Of a stretch of 64,000 nucleotides of DNA, positions 8,797 to 17,496 are shown piece by piece (the first letter of the stretch is position 1; each line of letters begins with the position of its first letter). The notes below the pieces were generated by a model. That model was not told the DNA's origin. It made no database searches and worked only from the letters and a program-made list of their open reading frames with translations. This DNA comes from Campylobacteraceae bacterium. GTDB lineage: Bacteria; Campylobacterota; Campylobacteria; Campylobacterales; Sulfurovaceae. The DNA lies in contig JAMOOX010000041.1 of assembly GCA_027065045.1 (NCBI GenBank), positions 1-64,000 of the forward strand, given 5' to 3'. A program made the translations under genes and the position numbers.

Positions 8797-9352
8797 TAGC
8801 ACTCCAGTTTAATAAAACTGTTTTTGATATAAGGAGTTCACCTTTTACATCATAATTATCTGTAATTATCTCTCTACTATAAGACAATATTCTCATAACA
8901 AAAACTGTTTTTTTTATATTTTTACTCTTTTTTTCAAAAAATCTATCATACATTCCCTTGCCAAAACCGACTCTTCTCATACTCTTATCAGTCCCAACAA
9001 TAGGTACAATAGCTAAATCTATCTTTTTATTATACTCCCTAGAAATTCTAGGTTCTTTTACTTTAAATTTCTTTACCTCTAAAGGCAACCTATATTTTAC
9101 CAATCTAAAACTTTTACCTTCCATAAATGGGACATAAATAGCTTTTTTTTCTCTTTTTAATCTTACAATAAGTGGCATTATATCCACTTCTATATCCAAA
9201 GGTATATAAAGCATAATATTTTTGGCATTAATTTGTTTTATATAATCATATAGTTTTTGAATAACTGTTTTGTCAATTTTATATCTATTAGGTGCTTTTG
9301 ATACCTTTTTTAACTTGACCAAAGCCTCTTTTCTAAACTCTGCTTTATCCAT
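8780..9352 (-). CDS. 5-formyltetrahydrofolate cyclo-ligase family protein
   Basis: The enzyme converts 5-formyl-THF to 5,10-methenyl-THF using ATP. Evidence is the 190-residue length and the motif GTDKSMRRVGFGKGMYDRFF, corresponding to the family G.R.G.GKG.YDR loop, plus the central NIMLYIPLDIEVDIMPLI. Overlap with rny downstream (17 bp) and with the glycosyltransferase gene upstream (8 bp) indicates one transcript. Confidence 0.9.
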   Translation of the reverse strand: MDKAEFRKEALVKLKKVSKAPNRYKIDKTVIQKLYDYIKQINAKNIMLYIPLDIEVDIMPLIVRLKREKKAIYVPFMEGKSFRLVKYRLPLEVKKFKVKEPRISREYNKKIDLAIVPIVGTDKSMRRVGFGKGMYDRFFEKKSKNIKKTVFVMRILSYSREIITDNYDVKGELLISKTVLLNWSANVRIN

Positions 9353-10457
9353 CTATCAACTTAATATAACCCAAAGCTATATCACTCCAACTATAATTAT
9401 CTCTAATACTCTTATATGCCTCTTTTGAGACTCTATCTCTATCAATATTTTTAGAGAAAAATAGCTCTATCTTATCTGATAAATCTTTGGCATTTTCACT
9501 CTCAAAAAGTAATCCATTCTTACCACTCTTTATTACATCTCTATTACTCTCTAAATCAGATGCTATTACAGATAATGAGTGGCTCATTGACATTAATATT
9601 ACAGCACTTTGATATATCTTTTTATAAGGTAATACATTTACATCACTAGCAAAAAATAGTAATTCTCGCTCTTCATTGCTAATAAATCTTATCATTTTAG
9701 TTACTCTACTCTCTAATCCCAACTCTTTGATAAGCATATTATAGTTATGAAAATCATCTCCAAAGACTTTCCCTGCGATAATTAATTCTATATCATCACT
9801 AACAAAGCTTAATGCCTCTATTAAAATATCTAATCCCTTAACCTTTTTAATCTGCCCAAAGAATAGTATATATTTTTTATTTTTATCAAGTCCTAATCTC
9901 TCTCTTGCTATATCTTTTGATATATTTTTATCTATAAAATCTAAATATCCACCCTGCTTGAATATAGATACCTTATGAATATTCTCTTTTTCAATATATG
10001 GAATTAACTCATTATAAGAAAATCTATTATGGACTATAATATAATTAGCTAAATAGTTATAAATCTCATTTTGAATAAACTTATTATCACCATTAATAAA
10101 ACTTGATATATCATGAGCAATTACACCTACTTTAAGCCTAAATAGTTTTGCTATCAATATAGTTAGAAGTGTTTGAAAGTTGGCATTAAATAGATGGACT
10201 ATTACAAGCTTACTCTTCTCTCTTTTGGCATCTATTGATGATTTAATTGTAGAGTGTATATGTGAAAATAGCTTATATAAACTACCTCTATCATCTACTA
10301 TCTTATAAAACTTTTTACTATACTCACTATCAAAGTTACTATAAATTAGACATTTACAACCATTATTATCCAAGCCCTTAGCAAGAGCTTTATCATAATA
10401 ATCCATTCCTGCTTTTATACCTACTCTATCAAATATTGTTATAACTTTTTGATTCAT
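9345..10457 (-). CDS. Glycosyltransferase family 4-type
   Basis: The two-domain GT-B enzyme has about 370 residues. The C-terminal half has KKYILFFGQIKKVKGLDILI, LIIAGKVFGD, and FFASDVNVLPYKKIYQSAVI, the usual nucleotide-sugar binding region; SLSVIASDLESNRDVIKSGK follows. The acceptor is unknown; surface polysaccharide is likely, given the rfb genes and sugar transferase nearby. Two ATGs are possible (10463 and 10457); the second sits better behind AGAG. A TATAAT box lies about 30 bp upstream. It is the first gene of a long minus-strand row. Confidence 0.85.
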   Translation of the reverse strand: MNQKVITIFDRVGIKAGMDYYDKALAKGLDNNGCKCLIYSNFDSEYSKKFYKIVDDRGSLYKLFSHIHSTIKSSIDAKREKSKLVIVHLFNANFQTLLTILIAKLFRLKVGVIAHDISSFINGDNKFIQNEIYNYLANYIIVHNRFSYNELIPYIEKENIHKVSIFKQGGYLDFIDKNISKDIARERLGLDKNKKYILFFGQIKKVKGLDILIEALSFVSDDIELIIAGKVFGDDFHNYNMLIKELGLESRVTKMIRFISNEERELLFFASDVNVLPYKKIYQSAVILMSMSHSLSVIASDLESNRDVIKSGKNGLLFESENAKDLSDKIELFFSKNIDRDRVSKEAYKSIRDNYSWSDIALGYIKLIDG

Positions 10458-10484
10458 TTTCATCTCTTTATATATATTGATATT

Positions 10485-10490
10485 ATTATA
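10485..10490 (-). promoter_or_regulatory. Probable -10 box for the glycosyltransferase-rny row
   Basis: TATAAT on the minus strand, about 28 bp before the start codon in a divergent gap. No good -35 is evident, as is common in Campylobacterota. Confidence 0.5.
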
Positions 10491-10536
10491 TCAGATTTCA
10501 CTAAAATTACCTACAAACAATTTTAAATATTTATGA

Positions 10537-10542
10537 TATAAT
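10537..10542 (+). promoter_or_regulatory. Probable -10 box for rpe-trpF
   Basis: GATATAATACC on the plus strand, 21 bp before the GTG of rpe and back to back with the minus-strand -10 at 10485-10490. Confidence 0.5.
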
Positions 10543-10563
10543 ACCACCAAAAAAGTAGATAAA

Positions 10564-11208
10564 GTGTTAATAGCCCCAAGTATATTATCAGCCGATTTTG
10601 GCAATTTAGCTCGTGATGTAAGAGCCATCTGTGATGGTGGTTGTGATTTGGTTCATGTAGATGTAATGGACGGTCATTTCGTACCCAACCTTACAATAGG
10701 TCCAGTAGTGGTATCTTCTGTGGCAAAAATAGCCTCAAAACCTCTTGATATTCATCTAATGGTAGAGAATAACTCATTTTTTGTAGATTTATTCGCCCCA
10801 CTTAAACCTAAATATATATCATTTCATATAGAAGAGGAGAAACACCCTCATAGATTAATCCAAAAGATTAGAGGTTTAGATATTTCTCCTGCGATTGTAT
10901 TAAACCCTCATACCCCACCAGAAGCGATAGAGTTTCTATTAGAAGATGTAGATATGGTTCTACTTATGAGCGTAAATCCAGGTTTTGGTGGTCAAAAATT
11001 TATCCCATCTGTATTAGAAAAAATCAAACGATTAAAAGCATTAATAGAGATTAAAAATCCAAACTGTTTGATAGAAATTGATGGTGGTATAAGTGATAAA
11101 AATATAGAGTCGCTTAAAGAAGCAGGTGCTGATGTGGTAGTAGCAGGTTCATTTGTATATAATAATCCAAATGGAATTAATAGTGCTATAGAGTCTTTGA
11201 AAATATAA
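10564..11208 (+). CDS. rpe: Ribulose-phosphate 3-epimerase
   Basis: This TIM-barrel, metal-dependent enzyme interconverts ribulose-5-P and xylulose-5-P. It starts with GTG at 10564 and reads LIAPSILSADFGNLARD, followed by DLVHVDVMDGHFVPNLTIGP (metal ligands), MSVNPGFGGQKFIPS and IEIDGGISDKN. The 214 residues are full length. Its TAA overlaps the ATG of trpF by one base, so the two are coupled. Confidence 0.97.
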   Translation: MLIAPSILSADFGNLARDVRAICDGGCDLVHVDVMDGHFVPNLTIGPVVVSSVAKIASKPLDIHLMVENNSFFVDLFAPLKPKYISFHIEEEKHPHRLIQKIRGLDISPAIVLNPHTPPEAIEFLLEDVDMVLLMSVNPGFGGQKFIPSVLEKIKRLKALIEIKNPNCLIEIDGGISDKNIESLKEAGADVVVAGSFVYNNPNGINSAIESLKI

Positions 11209-11801
11209 TGAATAGAGTTAAAATATGTGGCATTACAAATCTTGAAGATGCCCTATTAGCTATTAATAGTGGAGCTGATGCTTTGGGATTTATATTCTAT
11301 GAAAAATCTCCAAGATATATATCTCCATCAATCGCTAAAAAAATTATAGATAAACTTCCACCATTTGTAGAGAAAGTGGGGCTTTTTGTAAATAGTGATG
11401 CACAAGTTATCAACTCATTTATACAAGAGTCAGGTTGTACTCTAGCACAAATTCATTTTGAAGCACCACAAGAGCTATATCAACAACTCTTTGTCCCATA
11501 TATCAAAGTAATAAGAGCCAAAACAAGAGAGGATATTCTAAAATATAGTGATGAGTATAGATTAGTTGATGCCTATTGTGAGAGTTATGGTGGTAGTGGT
11601 AAGAGATTAAATTTAGAGTGGTTTAGAGATATAGATTGTTCTAAGATTATATTAGCTGGTGGGCTTGATATGGATAATGTATCATCTACCATAGAGTATG
11701 GATTTTATGGTGTAGATGTAAGTAGTGGCACAGAAGCATCAAAGGGTAAAAAAGATAAAGCGAAGGTAATCAACTTTATAAAAAATGCAAAAAATATTTA
11801 A
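11208..11801 (+). CDS. trpF: Phosphoribosylanthranilate isomerase
   Basis: TrpF catalyses the Amadori step of tryptophan synthesis. Motifs: MNRVKICGITNLEDALLA with the catalytic Cys7, GADALGFIFYEKSPRYIS, and the phosphate-binding LAGGLDMDNV plus GVDVSSGTEASKGKKD. Full length at 197 residues. No other trp gene is nearby. It overlaps the exonuclease gene by 17 bp. Confidence 0.96.
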   Translation: MNRVKICGITNLEDALLAINSGADALGFIFYEKSPRYISPSIAKKIIDKLPPFVEKVGLFVNSDAQVINSFIQESGCTLAQIHFEAPQELYQQLFVPYIKVIRAKTREDILKYSDEYRLVDAYCESYGGSGKRLNLEWFRDIDCSKIILAGGLDMDNVSSTIEYGFYGVDVSSGTEASKGKKDKAKVINFIKNAKNI

Positions 11802-12564
11802 TGAATTAACCAGAAGATTTAAAAAAAACAGAGGTAAATTATCTACTGCTCAACTTGAAGAGTTTATATCACAAAAAGTAGATTTATATACAGATATAGA
11901 GCAATTTATGATGATACTTCAAGCATCAGGATACCCTATATCTCAAAATAAAAATGGATTTAAACTTGATACATACTTTAGGTCATATAAAAATCAAAAA
12001 TTTTGTATAATTGATATAGAGACTAATGGAAGCAAGCCAAGCACATCTCAAGTGATAGAGATAGGTGCGATTATGGTACAAAATGGTAAAATTATAGATA
12101 AGTTTGAAACATTTGTAAATGCCTCTTTTATCCCAGAATATATCACAAAAATCACATCAATTACATTAAAAGATTTAGAAAATGCTCCATCTCTCAAAGA
12201 GGCACTAACAGCCCTAAGAGAGTTTTTAGAAGATACAATATTTGTAGCACATAATGTAAAATTTGATTTTTCATATTTAGATTTCTCATTTGAGAGATGT
12301 GGATTAGGAAATATCGCCAATCCCAAATTTTGTACCATAGATTTAGCAAGACGAACTTTCCAAAGCCCAAGATATGGATTAGCATATCTAAATGAAGCCC
12401 TAAATATTGATGTAGCCAACCACCACCGAGCATATAGCGATGCCTACTCTGCATATATTGTAATGGGGAAGAGCTTTGAGAATATTCCAAAAAGTATTAG
12501 AAGTACAGAGGAGTTGATAGAGTTTTCTGTATCTAATATTAAGAGCAGAAAAGAGCATTCTTAA
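11785..12564 (+). CDS. DnaQ-like 3'-5' exonuclease
   Basis: DEDD-family exonuclease. Exo I is FCIIDIETNGSKPS (~73-86); Exo II is FVAHNVKFDFSYLDFSFE; Exo III is NHHRAYSDAYSAYIVM with the DEDDh histidine. The first ~70 residues are a basic, helical extension (MQKIFNELTRRFKKNRGKLS) outside the catalytic core. It could be the proofreading epsilon subunit or a related repair nuclease; the epsilon role is inferred. It ends just before a palindromic repeat and a convergent gene. Confidence 0.9.
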   Translation: MQKIFNELTRRFKKNRGKLSTAQLEEFISQKVDLYTDIEQFMMILQASGYPISQNKNGFKLDTYFRSYKNQKFCIIDIETNGSKPSTSQVIEIGAIMVQNGKIIDKFETFVNASFIPEYITKITSITLKDLENAPSLKEALTALREFLEDTIFVAHNVKFDFSYLDFSFERCGLGNIANPKFCTIDLARRTFQSPRYGLAYLNEALNIDVANHHRAYSDAYSAYIVMGKSFENIPKSIRSTEELIEFSVSNIKSRKEHS

Positions 12565-12567
12565 ATA

Positions 12568-12603
12568 GTGCTTTAACTCTAGCTTTTTGTGAGGCTAAAG
12601 CCC
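12568..12603. repeat. Interspersed palindromic repeat, copy 1
   Basis: GTGCTTTAACTC then 11 bp then GAGGCTAAAGCCC. GCTTTA (12570-12575) pairs with TAAAGC (12596-12601), and TAGC (12580-12583) with GCTA inside. A second copy with a perfect 8-bp stem lies at 59323-59355. It falls between convergent genes and may also act as a terminator. Confidence 0.6.
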
Positions 12604-12622
12604 GATGAGTTTTACAAGAAGT

Positions 12623-13981
12623 TTAATAACTCCCTTTTTTAAATATAACAGCCACAAAAGTCTTGATTAATATACCTAAATCCAATCCTACACTCCAATT
12701 TCTTACATACCAAACATCAAGTTGCACTCTCTCACTATACTCTATATCATTTCTACCACTTACTTGCCACAATCCTGTAATACCAGGTTTAACTGCTTTA
12801 AAATATTCAAAATACTCTCCATATTTTGCTATCTCATCATTTATAATTGGACGAGGTCCTACTAATGACATCTTTCCTTGAAGTACATTTATAATTTGAG
12901 GTAGTTCATCAAGGCTAGTTTTTCGTAAAAAACCACCTATTTTTGTAATTCGTGGGTCATTTTTGAGTTTAAATTCTGCTTCCCACTCTTTTTTGATACT
13001 CTCATCACTCTCTAAAAGCTCTTTTAATCTTATATCAGCATCAAGATACATTGTCCTAAACTTATATATATTAAAATCTTTACCATTAGCACCTATTCTA
13101 CGATGTTTAAATACAGGGTGTCCTAATGTAGATATATATACCATAATATACAATAATATTAAAAATGGTGAAGATATTATAATTAAGAATAATGATACCA
13201 CATAATCAAATATTTTTTTGACACTTCTATCAACTGGATTTAAAAGATTATTTTTGATAAAAAATGCCAAACCTTTGTGATTGATTGATGATATGATTTC
13301 AGCATTAAATAGTGGCATTGATGATATTTTAGGAAGCATAATAACACGATATATTCTCTCTTGAATATAATCTATATAATCTAATATATCACTATCTAAT
13401 ACACCATCAATTGCTATTACGGCACAATAGTAGTCTCTATTTGACATTGCATAATCAATACTCTCTTTTATCTCATCTTTAGAGTACCCATCTACAATAA
13501 TCATCTGATGAATATCAAATCCAAAAGCATTATCTTTTACCAACCAACTATCAACATTAGACATACTTCTTTTATCAGATACTACTAATATATCCTCTCT
13601 CAAATAACTATATTTAAAAAAATATTTTTTGGATAAAAATACAAATATAGGTATAGTCATACTAAGTATCATAAATAGAAGTATTATTGCCCGTGAGTGT
13701 CCATCAGACTCTTTGGTAACAAATAAAATAGAAAATAGTAAAATAGAGGCTATTATATTAGATTTAAATATTGCTACACTTTCACTACTTGTTACCATTC
13801 GTTTAGTCATTAACTTATGATATAGATATGATAAGAAGTATATAATAATAAGCCATAGATATTTACTATAAGTATGTTCTTTTGGATTTAGTATAAATTG
13901 ATGTGATATATCTATATCAATCAACAATATAGTAGCTAATAACAGTAAAAAAAGTACGGATTTAAAGATAAAATATTTCAT
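12623..13981 (-). CDS. Polyprenyl-phosphate sugar-phosphate transferase (WbaP/bacterial sugar transferase type)
   Basis: This membrane enzyme transfers a sugar-1-phosphate to undecaprenyl phosphate, starting a surface polysaccharide. About four N-terminal transmembrane helices (residues ~1-115) are followed by a soluble middle part, another transmembrane segment (~250-280), and the catalytic domain: RRIGANGKDFNIYKFRTM, KLKNDPRITKIGGFLRKTS, DELPQIINVLQGKMSLVGPR, and KPGITGLWQVSGRND. It is 452 residues, normal for the family. It is transcribed divergently from the OmpA-like gene and probably acts with the rfb and glycosyltransferase genes. Confidence 0.93.
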   Translation of the reverse strand: MKYFIFKSVLFLLLLATILLIDIDISHQFILNPKEHTYSKYLWLIIIYFLSYLYHKLMTKRMVTSSESVAIFKSNIIASILLFSILFVTKESDGHSRAIILLFMILSMTIPIFVFLSKKYFFKYSYLREDILVVSDKRSMSNVDSWLVKDNAFGFDIHQMIIVDGYSKDEIKESIDYAMSNRDYYCAVIAIDGVLDSDILDYIDYIQERIYRVIMLPKISSMPLFNAEIISSINHKGLAFFIKNNLLNPVDRSVKKIFDYVVSLFLIIISSPFLILLYIMVYISTLGHPVFKHRRIGANGKDFNIYKFRTMYLDADIRLKELLESDESIKKEWEAEFKLKNDPRITKIGGFLRKTSLDELPQIINVLQGKMSLVGPRPIINDEIAKYGEYFEYFKAVKPGITGLWQVSGRNDIEYSERVQLDVWYVRNWSVGLDLGILIKTFVAVIFKKGSY

Positions 13982-14057
13982 AATGCAATTATATCAAATT
14001 CAGGTTAAAAGCTAATATATCTATTTTAATATAAAAAAATATCACTTTATATCATCT

Positions 14058-14089
14058 AATATCAAAAAATATTAATATTTTTTGATATT
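14058..14089. repeat. Perfect 32-bp palindrome in divergent gap
   Basis: AATATCAAAAAATATT is followed directly by its exact reverse complement, giving 16-bp arms and no spacer. It lies between the divergent sugar transferase and OmpA-like genes. It could be a dimeric regulator site or a cruciform; a terminator is less likely because no gene ends here. Confidence 0.7.
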
Positions 14090-14152
14090 TAAAGTTCTTT
14101 TCAGGAGAAATATCATATTATTACATATTAAGTGAATGAGAAAATTAAAAAT

Positions 14153-14180
14153 AGATACTTTGCGTGAGAACAGAGTATCT
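14153..14180 (+). promoter_or_regulatory. 5'-leader hairpin upstream of the OmpA-like gene
   Basis: AGATACT (14153-14159) pairs with AGTATCT (14174-14180) around a 14-nt loop. The hairpin ends 20 bp before the start codon, just ahead of the AAGGAG ribosome site. It could modulate translation or stabilise the mRNA. Confidence 0.4.
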
Positions 14181-14199
14181 TAAAATCTAAGGAGACGAG

Positions 14200-15237
14200 A
14201 TGAGAACTGTGCTAATTTATTCATTAATAACAGCTAGTTTGCTCCATTCTGCTAACAAAGATGAGAGTAAGTTTGAGTTTGGTATTAATGGAGGAGCTAC
14301 TTCTATTATAAATGAAGGTGGTAATAACTTTGTAAATGGACAAGTTGGATTGACCATTCAATCAAAAAATGATGGAGAGGTTGAACCTAGAGTTGATTTT
14401 AATTATATTAAAATTGATGGAGATGAGGATAAAACTGTTACATCTATGACACAAATATCAGTAAATGGTGTATATAACTTTAAAAAAGATGAAAAAGTAT
14501 CACCCTATGTAGTAGCTGGAGCAGGTTATGAGTGGGTAGAGGGTGAAAGAGCTGGTTATGAATCAAATGCTTTTATCCAAGCAGGTGGTGGTATTGATTA
14601 TAAAGTTAATGATAATGGAGTGAAGCTTAAAGTAGAGACAAAAGCACTACAAATTGTTGGAAGTGAATATGATGAGGGTAATGAGTTTAGTGTAACAGCT
14701 GGAATTTCAATGCCATTTGGTATAGGTGGAGTACAAAAAGATTTTGATGAAAATGAGTGTCCTATCAAAATAGAAGGACCAGACCAAGATAGAGATGGTG
14801 TATTAGACTCTATTGACCAATGTCCAAATACTCCTTGTGATTTTGAAGTAGATGATAAAGGTTGTCCAATCAAAGCAGAACTTGATATTCACTTTAAGAC
14901 AGATTCAGCAGAGATTAGTCAATACTCTATGAATATGATAACAAATTTTGCAAAATTCTTGATGAAAAATAGAGGTAGTCTAATTAAACTTACAGGTCAT
15001 ACAGACTTTAGAGCAAGTGAGCAGTACAATATGGCTCTATCTCTAAGAAGAGCAAACTCTGTAAAAGATGCTTTAGTAAAATTAGGAGTAAGTATTAATA
15101 GACTTACAACAGATGGTAAGGGTGAAAGTATGCCAATAGCAACTAATCACACAGCAGAAGGTATGGCAAAAAATAGAAGAACAGAAGTAAGATTAACATA
15201 CCCAGCATCAATAACAAATAATGTAGCTAGTAAATAA
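14200..15237 (+). CDS. OmpA-family outer-membrane protein with thrombospondin type-3 repeat
   Basis: The order of parts is a signal peptide (MRTVLIYSLITASLLHSAN), a beta-barrel-like region (~20-185) with alternating hydrophobic strands, one calcium-binding TSP3-type repeat (DQDRDGVLDSIDQCPNTP), then an OmpA peptidoglycan-binding domain (~222-335) with LTGHTDFRASEQYNMALSLR and RRTEVRL. It probably anchors the outer membrane to peptidoglycan. AAGGAG lies 6 bp before the ATG. The next gene, 10 bp on, also carries calcium-type repeats, and the two are likely co-expressed. Confidence 0.92.
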   Translation: MRTVLIYSLITASLLHSANKDESKFEFGINGGATSIINEGGNNFVNGQVGLTIQSKNDGEVEPRVDFNYIKIDGDEDKTVTSMTQISVNGVYNFKKDEKVSPYVVAGAGYEWVEGERAGYESNAFIQAGGGIDYKVNDNGVKLKVETKALQIVGSEYDEGNEFSVTAGISMPFGIGGVQKDFDENECPIKIEGPDQDRDGVLDSIDQCPNTPCDFEVDDKGCPIKAELDIHFKTDSAEISQYSMNMITNFAKFLMKNRGSLIKLTGHTDFRASEQYNMALSLRRANSVKDALVKLGVSINRLTTDGKGESMPIATNHTAEGMAKNRRTEVRLTYPASITNNVASK

Positions 15238-15247
15238 GGAGCACAAA

Positions 15248-16624
15248 ATGAAATTAACAAGTAAACTTTCGGTAGTAGCAGTATTAGCAATTTTTGCTCT
15301 TACTAGTTGTGGTAGTAACAGAGCAGGTGATATAAATGATAATGCAGCAGTAGCACAAGATACAAAATCAGACCCAAATGCTGATAATGATGGCGATGGC
15401 TTGACTAATGGCGAAGAGGATGCAAATGGTAATGGTAAAGTAGATGCAGGTGAAACTGACCCAAATAACCGTGATAGTGATGGTGATGGACTTTGGGACG
15501 GAAATGAAATTATTAGATATATGACAGACCCTCTTAATCCTGATAGTGATAATGATGGAATTACTGATGGTAGAGAGGTATATAGCTGTGATGAGACTAT
15601 ATTTGATACCGAAAAATTATCAACTCACCGTCCAGCAAATGTAAATCAAGAAGATGTACCAAATACAATTGATGCACTTGACCCATATAATGATAGTGAT
15701 GGTGATGGTAGAACAAATATGGGTGAAAAACTAAAAGGTACAAACGGATGTGACCCAGATGATAGTTATCCATGGGCAACTGAAAGTTGTGAGGGAATGA
15801 GTCTCGCTGGTGCTGTATATATTCCTGGTGGATTTGATGTAGATGGTGATGGTAAAATTGAAGCAGGTTTTTGGTTTACTCCATATCCAGCTAGTGCAAC
15901 AGAACCTATATTAGAACATGCAGATTATGCCAATTTTAATGAATCTATGGAAGAGAAATTTAATATATTAAATGGTACTTCATTAAACTATTCAACAGGA
16001 AGAGTATATCATAGTAATGATATATATTCACCAATGTTTAAAGACCAAGGTGGAGTTTCATCTAATTATCACTCTAACTTATATGGAATGGATATACCTA
16101 TTGTTATAGACTCTTTGAATATTCCTGCTTGTGCAGATGCCGTAGGTGATATAGGACCTTCAGTACCAACTAACAAACAGTATATTCATGTAATGAAACT
16201 AATTGAAGCTTCAGGTGGTGAGGCAGATGGATTAATTAAAAATAATGTTTTGGGTAATGACCTTAATGCACCAAAAGATTATAAGACAAATGTATATTAC
16301 TTAAATAAAGCTGTTCCAGGTGAGTTGTTTAGAGAATACACAAAAGATATAGCTGTTTTAGATGGATTTACTCCTCCTAGTTATTGGGATGCTTTTGGTA
16401 CTCGTATAGAAAAAGATGATAGTGGCAAAGCTTGGACTGATATTGATGCTGGAGACTTTAATTTCCCTGCATTTGCTGATCCTCATGCTATTGTTGTAAG
16501 ACAAGGTTGGAGTATTGACCTTACATTTGGTGTAGCTAGTGGTGATGCTACAAAAGGTAGTGAAGTGTTATTTAGAATGGCAACACCATATTTAGCACCT
16601 AGTGTTATTCAAAATACAAATTAA
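15248..16624 (+). CDS. Lipoprotein with calcium-binding (TSP3/EF-hand-like) repeats
   Basis: A lipoprotein signal with lipobox LTSC is visible in AVLAIFALTSCGSNRAG. Residues ~40-175 hold several Asp-rich repeats (DNDGDGLTNGEEDANGNG, NRDSDGDGLWDGNE, PDSDNDGITDGRE, YNDSDGDGRTNMGEKLKG). The remaining ~280 residues contain three or four Cys and no domain I recognise. It is likely a rigid, calcium-dependent surface or periplasmic protein working with the adjacent OmpA-like protein. AGGAG lies 5 bp before the ATG. Confidence 0.85.
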   Translation: MKLTSKLSVVAVLAIFALTSCGSNRAGDINDNAAVAQDTKSDPNADNDGDGLTNGEEDANGNGKVDAGETDPNNRDSDGDGLWDGNEIIRYMTDPLNPDSDNDGITDGREVYSCDETIFDTEKLSTHRPANVNQEDVPNTIDALDPYNDSDGDGRTNMGEKLKGTNGCDPDDSYPWATESCEGMSLAGAVYIPGGFDVDGDGKIEAGFWFTPYPASATEPILEHADYANFNESMEEKFNILNGTSLNYSTGRVYHSNDIYSPMFKDQGGVSSNYHSNLYGMDIPIVIDSLNIPACADAVGDIGPSVPTNKQYIHVMKLIEASGGEADGLIKNNVLGNDLNAPKDYKTNVYYLNKAVPGELFREYTKDIAVLDGFTPPSYWDAFGTRIEKDDSGKAWTDIDAGDFNFPAFADPHAIVVRQGWSIDLTFGVASGDATKGSEVLFRMATPYLAPSVIQNTN

Positions 16625-16635
16625 CCAATATTAAA

Positions 16636-16663
16636 ATATAGAGTTTGAGTGAGAACTCTATAT
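16636..16663. terminator. Hairpin after the OmpA/lipoprotein pair
   Basis: A perfect 10-bp stem (16636-16645 with 16654-16663) with loop TGAGTGAG, 12 bp after the stop codon. No clear T-run follows on the plus strand, so it could be a processing or stability hairpin rather than a strong terminator. Confidence 0.5.
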
Positions 16664-16709
16664 AAAAAAACAGATAATTATAAAGCATGGCATTAGGAAG
16701 GGAATAAAT

Positions 16710-17222
16710 ATGGTAGAAAATTTAATTAACTCAAATTCACAATTAGCACGAAATTCTCACTCCCTCTATCATATCTCTTTATCTAATGCCATAAAAGTTA
16801 GTTTTATGGGATTGATATTTTTTATGTTTAATAGTTTTTCAATGAATGCTATTACAGATAAAAAACTTTTTGAAAATGGTTCTGTAGAATCCAAAGTATC
16901 ATTAGATAATAATGGTAGCAAAGATGGAATAGAGAGAAAATATAATAAAAATGGCACTATTAAATATATTGCCCACTATAAAAATGGCAAAAAGAATGGT
17001 GTAGAAGAGTGGTTTGATAGAGATGGTAAAATCTTATCACAAACACATTATAAAGATGATTTACTTGATGGTGTAGAGAGAATTTATCATGATAATGGTG
17101 TAATTATGTTAGAGAGAAGACATATTAATGGTAAAAAGCATGGACTTGAAATAAAATTTAATAGAAATGCTATGATGTGTGGTATATTAATATATGACCA
17201 TGGAATCCTCCAAGAAGTCTAA
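16710..17222 (+). CDS. Exported MORN-variant (YwqK-like) repeat protein
   Basis: After a ~35-residue N-terminal extension comes a hydrophobic segment (VSFMGLIFFMFNSFSMNA), acting as signal or anchor, then MORN-like repeats of about 23 residues: GIERKYNKNGTIKYIAHYKN, GVEEWFDRDGKILSQTHYKD, GVERIYHDNGVIMLERRHIN, GLEIKFNRN. These repeats match the YwqK family, often labelled antitoxin without proof. The function is unknown. The extension before the hydrophobic segment is odd; an internal ATG at residue 33 would leave a more typical signal. AGGAAGGG precedes the ATG. Confidence 0.75.
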   Translation: MVENLINSNSQLARNSHSLYHISLSNAIKVSFMGLIFFMFNSFSMNAITDKKLFENGSVESKVSLDNNGSKDGIERKYNKNGTIKYIAHYKNGKKNGVEEWFDRDGKILSQTHYKDDLLDGVERIYHDNGVIMLERRHINGKKHGLEIKFNRNAMMCGILIYDHGILQEV

Positions 17223-17225
17223 ATA

Positions 17226-17480
17226 GTGGATATTTATGTTTTAATACTTATGATAATAGTCTTTATTGGTTCTATACTATCTTATGTATATTATCTCAAA
17301 GATAAAGCAAATCAATTTAATATGATTAATAGTGGAATATGCCCATTTTGTAAAGAAGAGGGTATAGAACTAACTGATACAAGAGGTGGAAGTTGTTGTA
17401 GTCCTAAATTAGTATCTTTTAAATGTAATAAATGTGGATATGAAAATAGCTTTAGTATAGATGGGAATTGTAAGATATAG
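17226..17480 (+). CDS. Small membrane-anchored zinc-ribbon-like protein
   Basis: Starts with GTG 3 bp after the previous stop. One N-terminal transmembrane helix (YVLILMIIVFIGSILSYVYY) is followed by a cytoplasmic or periplasmic tail with CPFC and CNKC pairs and an extra CC, a probable four-Cys zinc site. 84 residues. Coupling with the MORN-repeat gene suggests a shared process, but none can be named. Confidence 0.7.
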   Translation: MDIYVLILMIIVFIGSILSYVYYLKDKANQFNMINSGICPFCKEEGIELTDTRGGSCCSPKLVSFKCNKCGYENSFSIDGNCKI

Positions 17481-17496
17481 GTAATAGTCCTATATC
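17474..17496. terminator. Bidirectional terminator between convergent genes
   Basis: GATATAGG (17474-17481) and CCTATATC (17489-17496) form a perfect 8-bp stem with a 7-nt loop overlapping both stop codons. Confidence 0.6.

Noticed and set aside
14058-14089. 32-bp palindrome as a terminator
   Set aside because: It lies between divergent genes with no gene ending nearby, and it has no loop or T-run.
16710-17222. MORN-repeat protein as a toxin-antitoxin antitoxin
   Set aside because: YwqK-like proteins are often labelled antitoxins, but no toxin gene is adjacent and the protein is exported.
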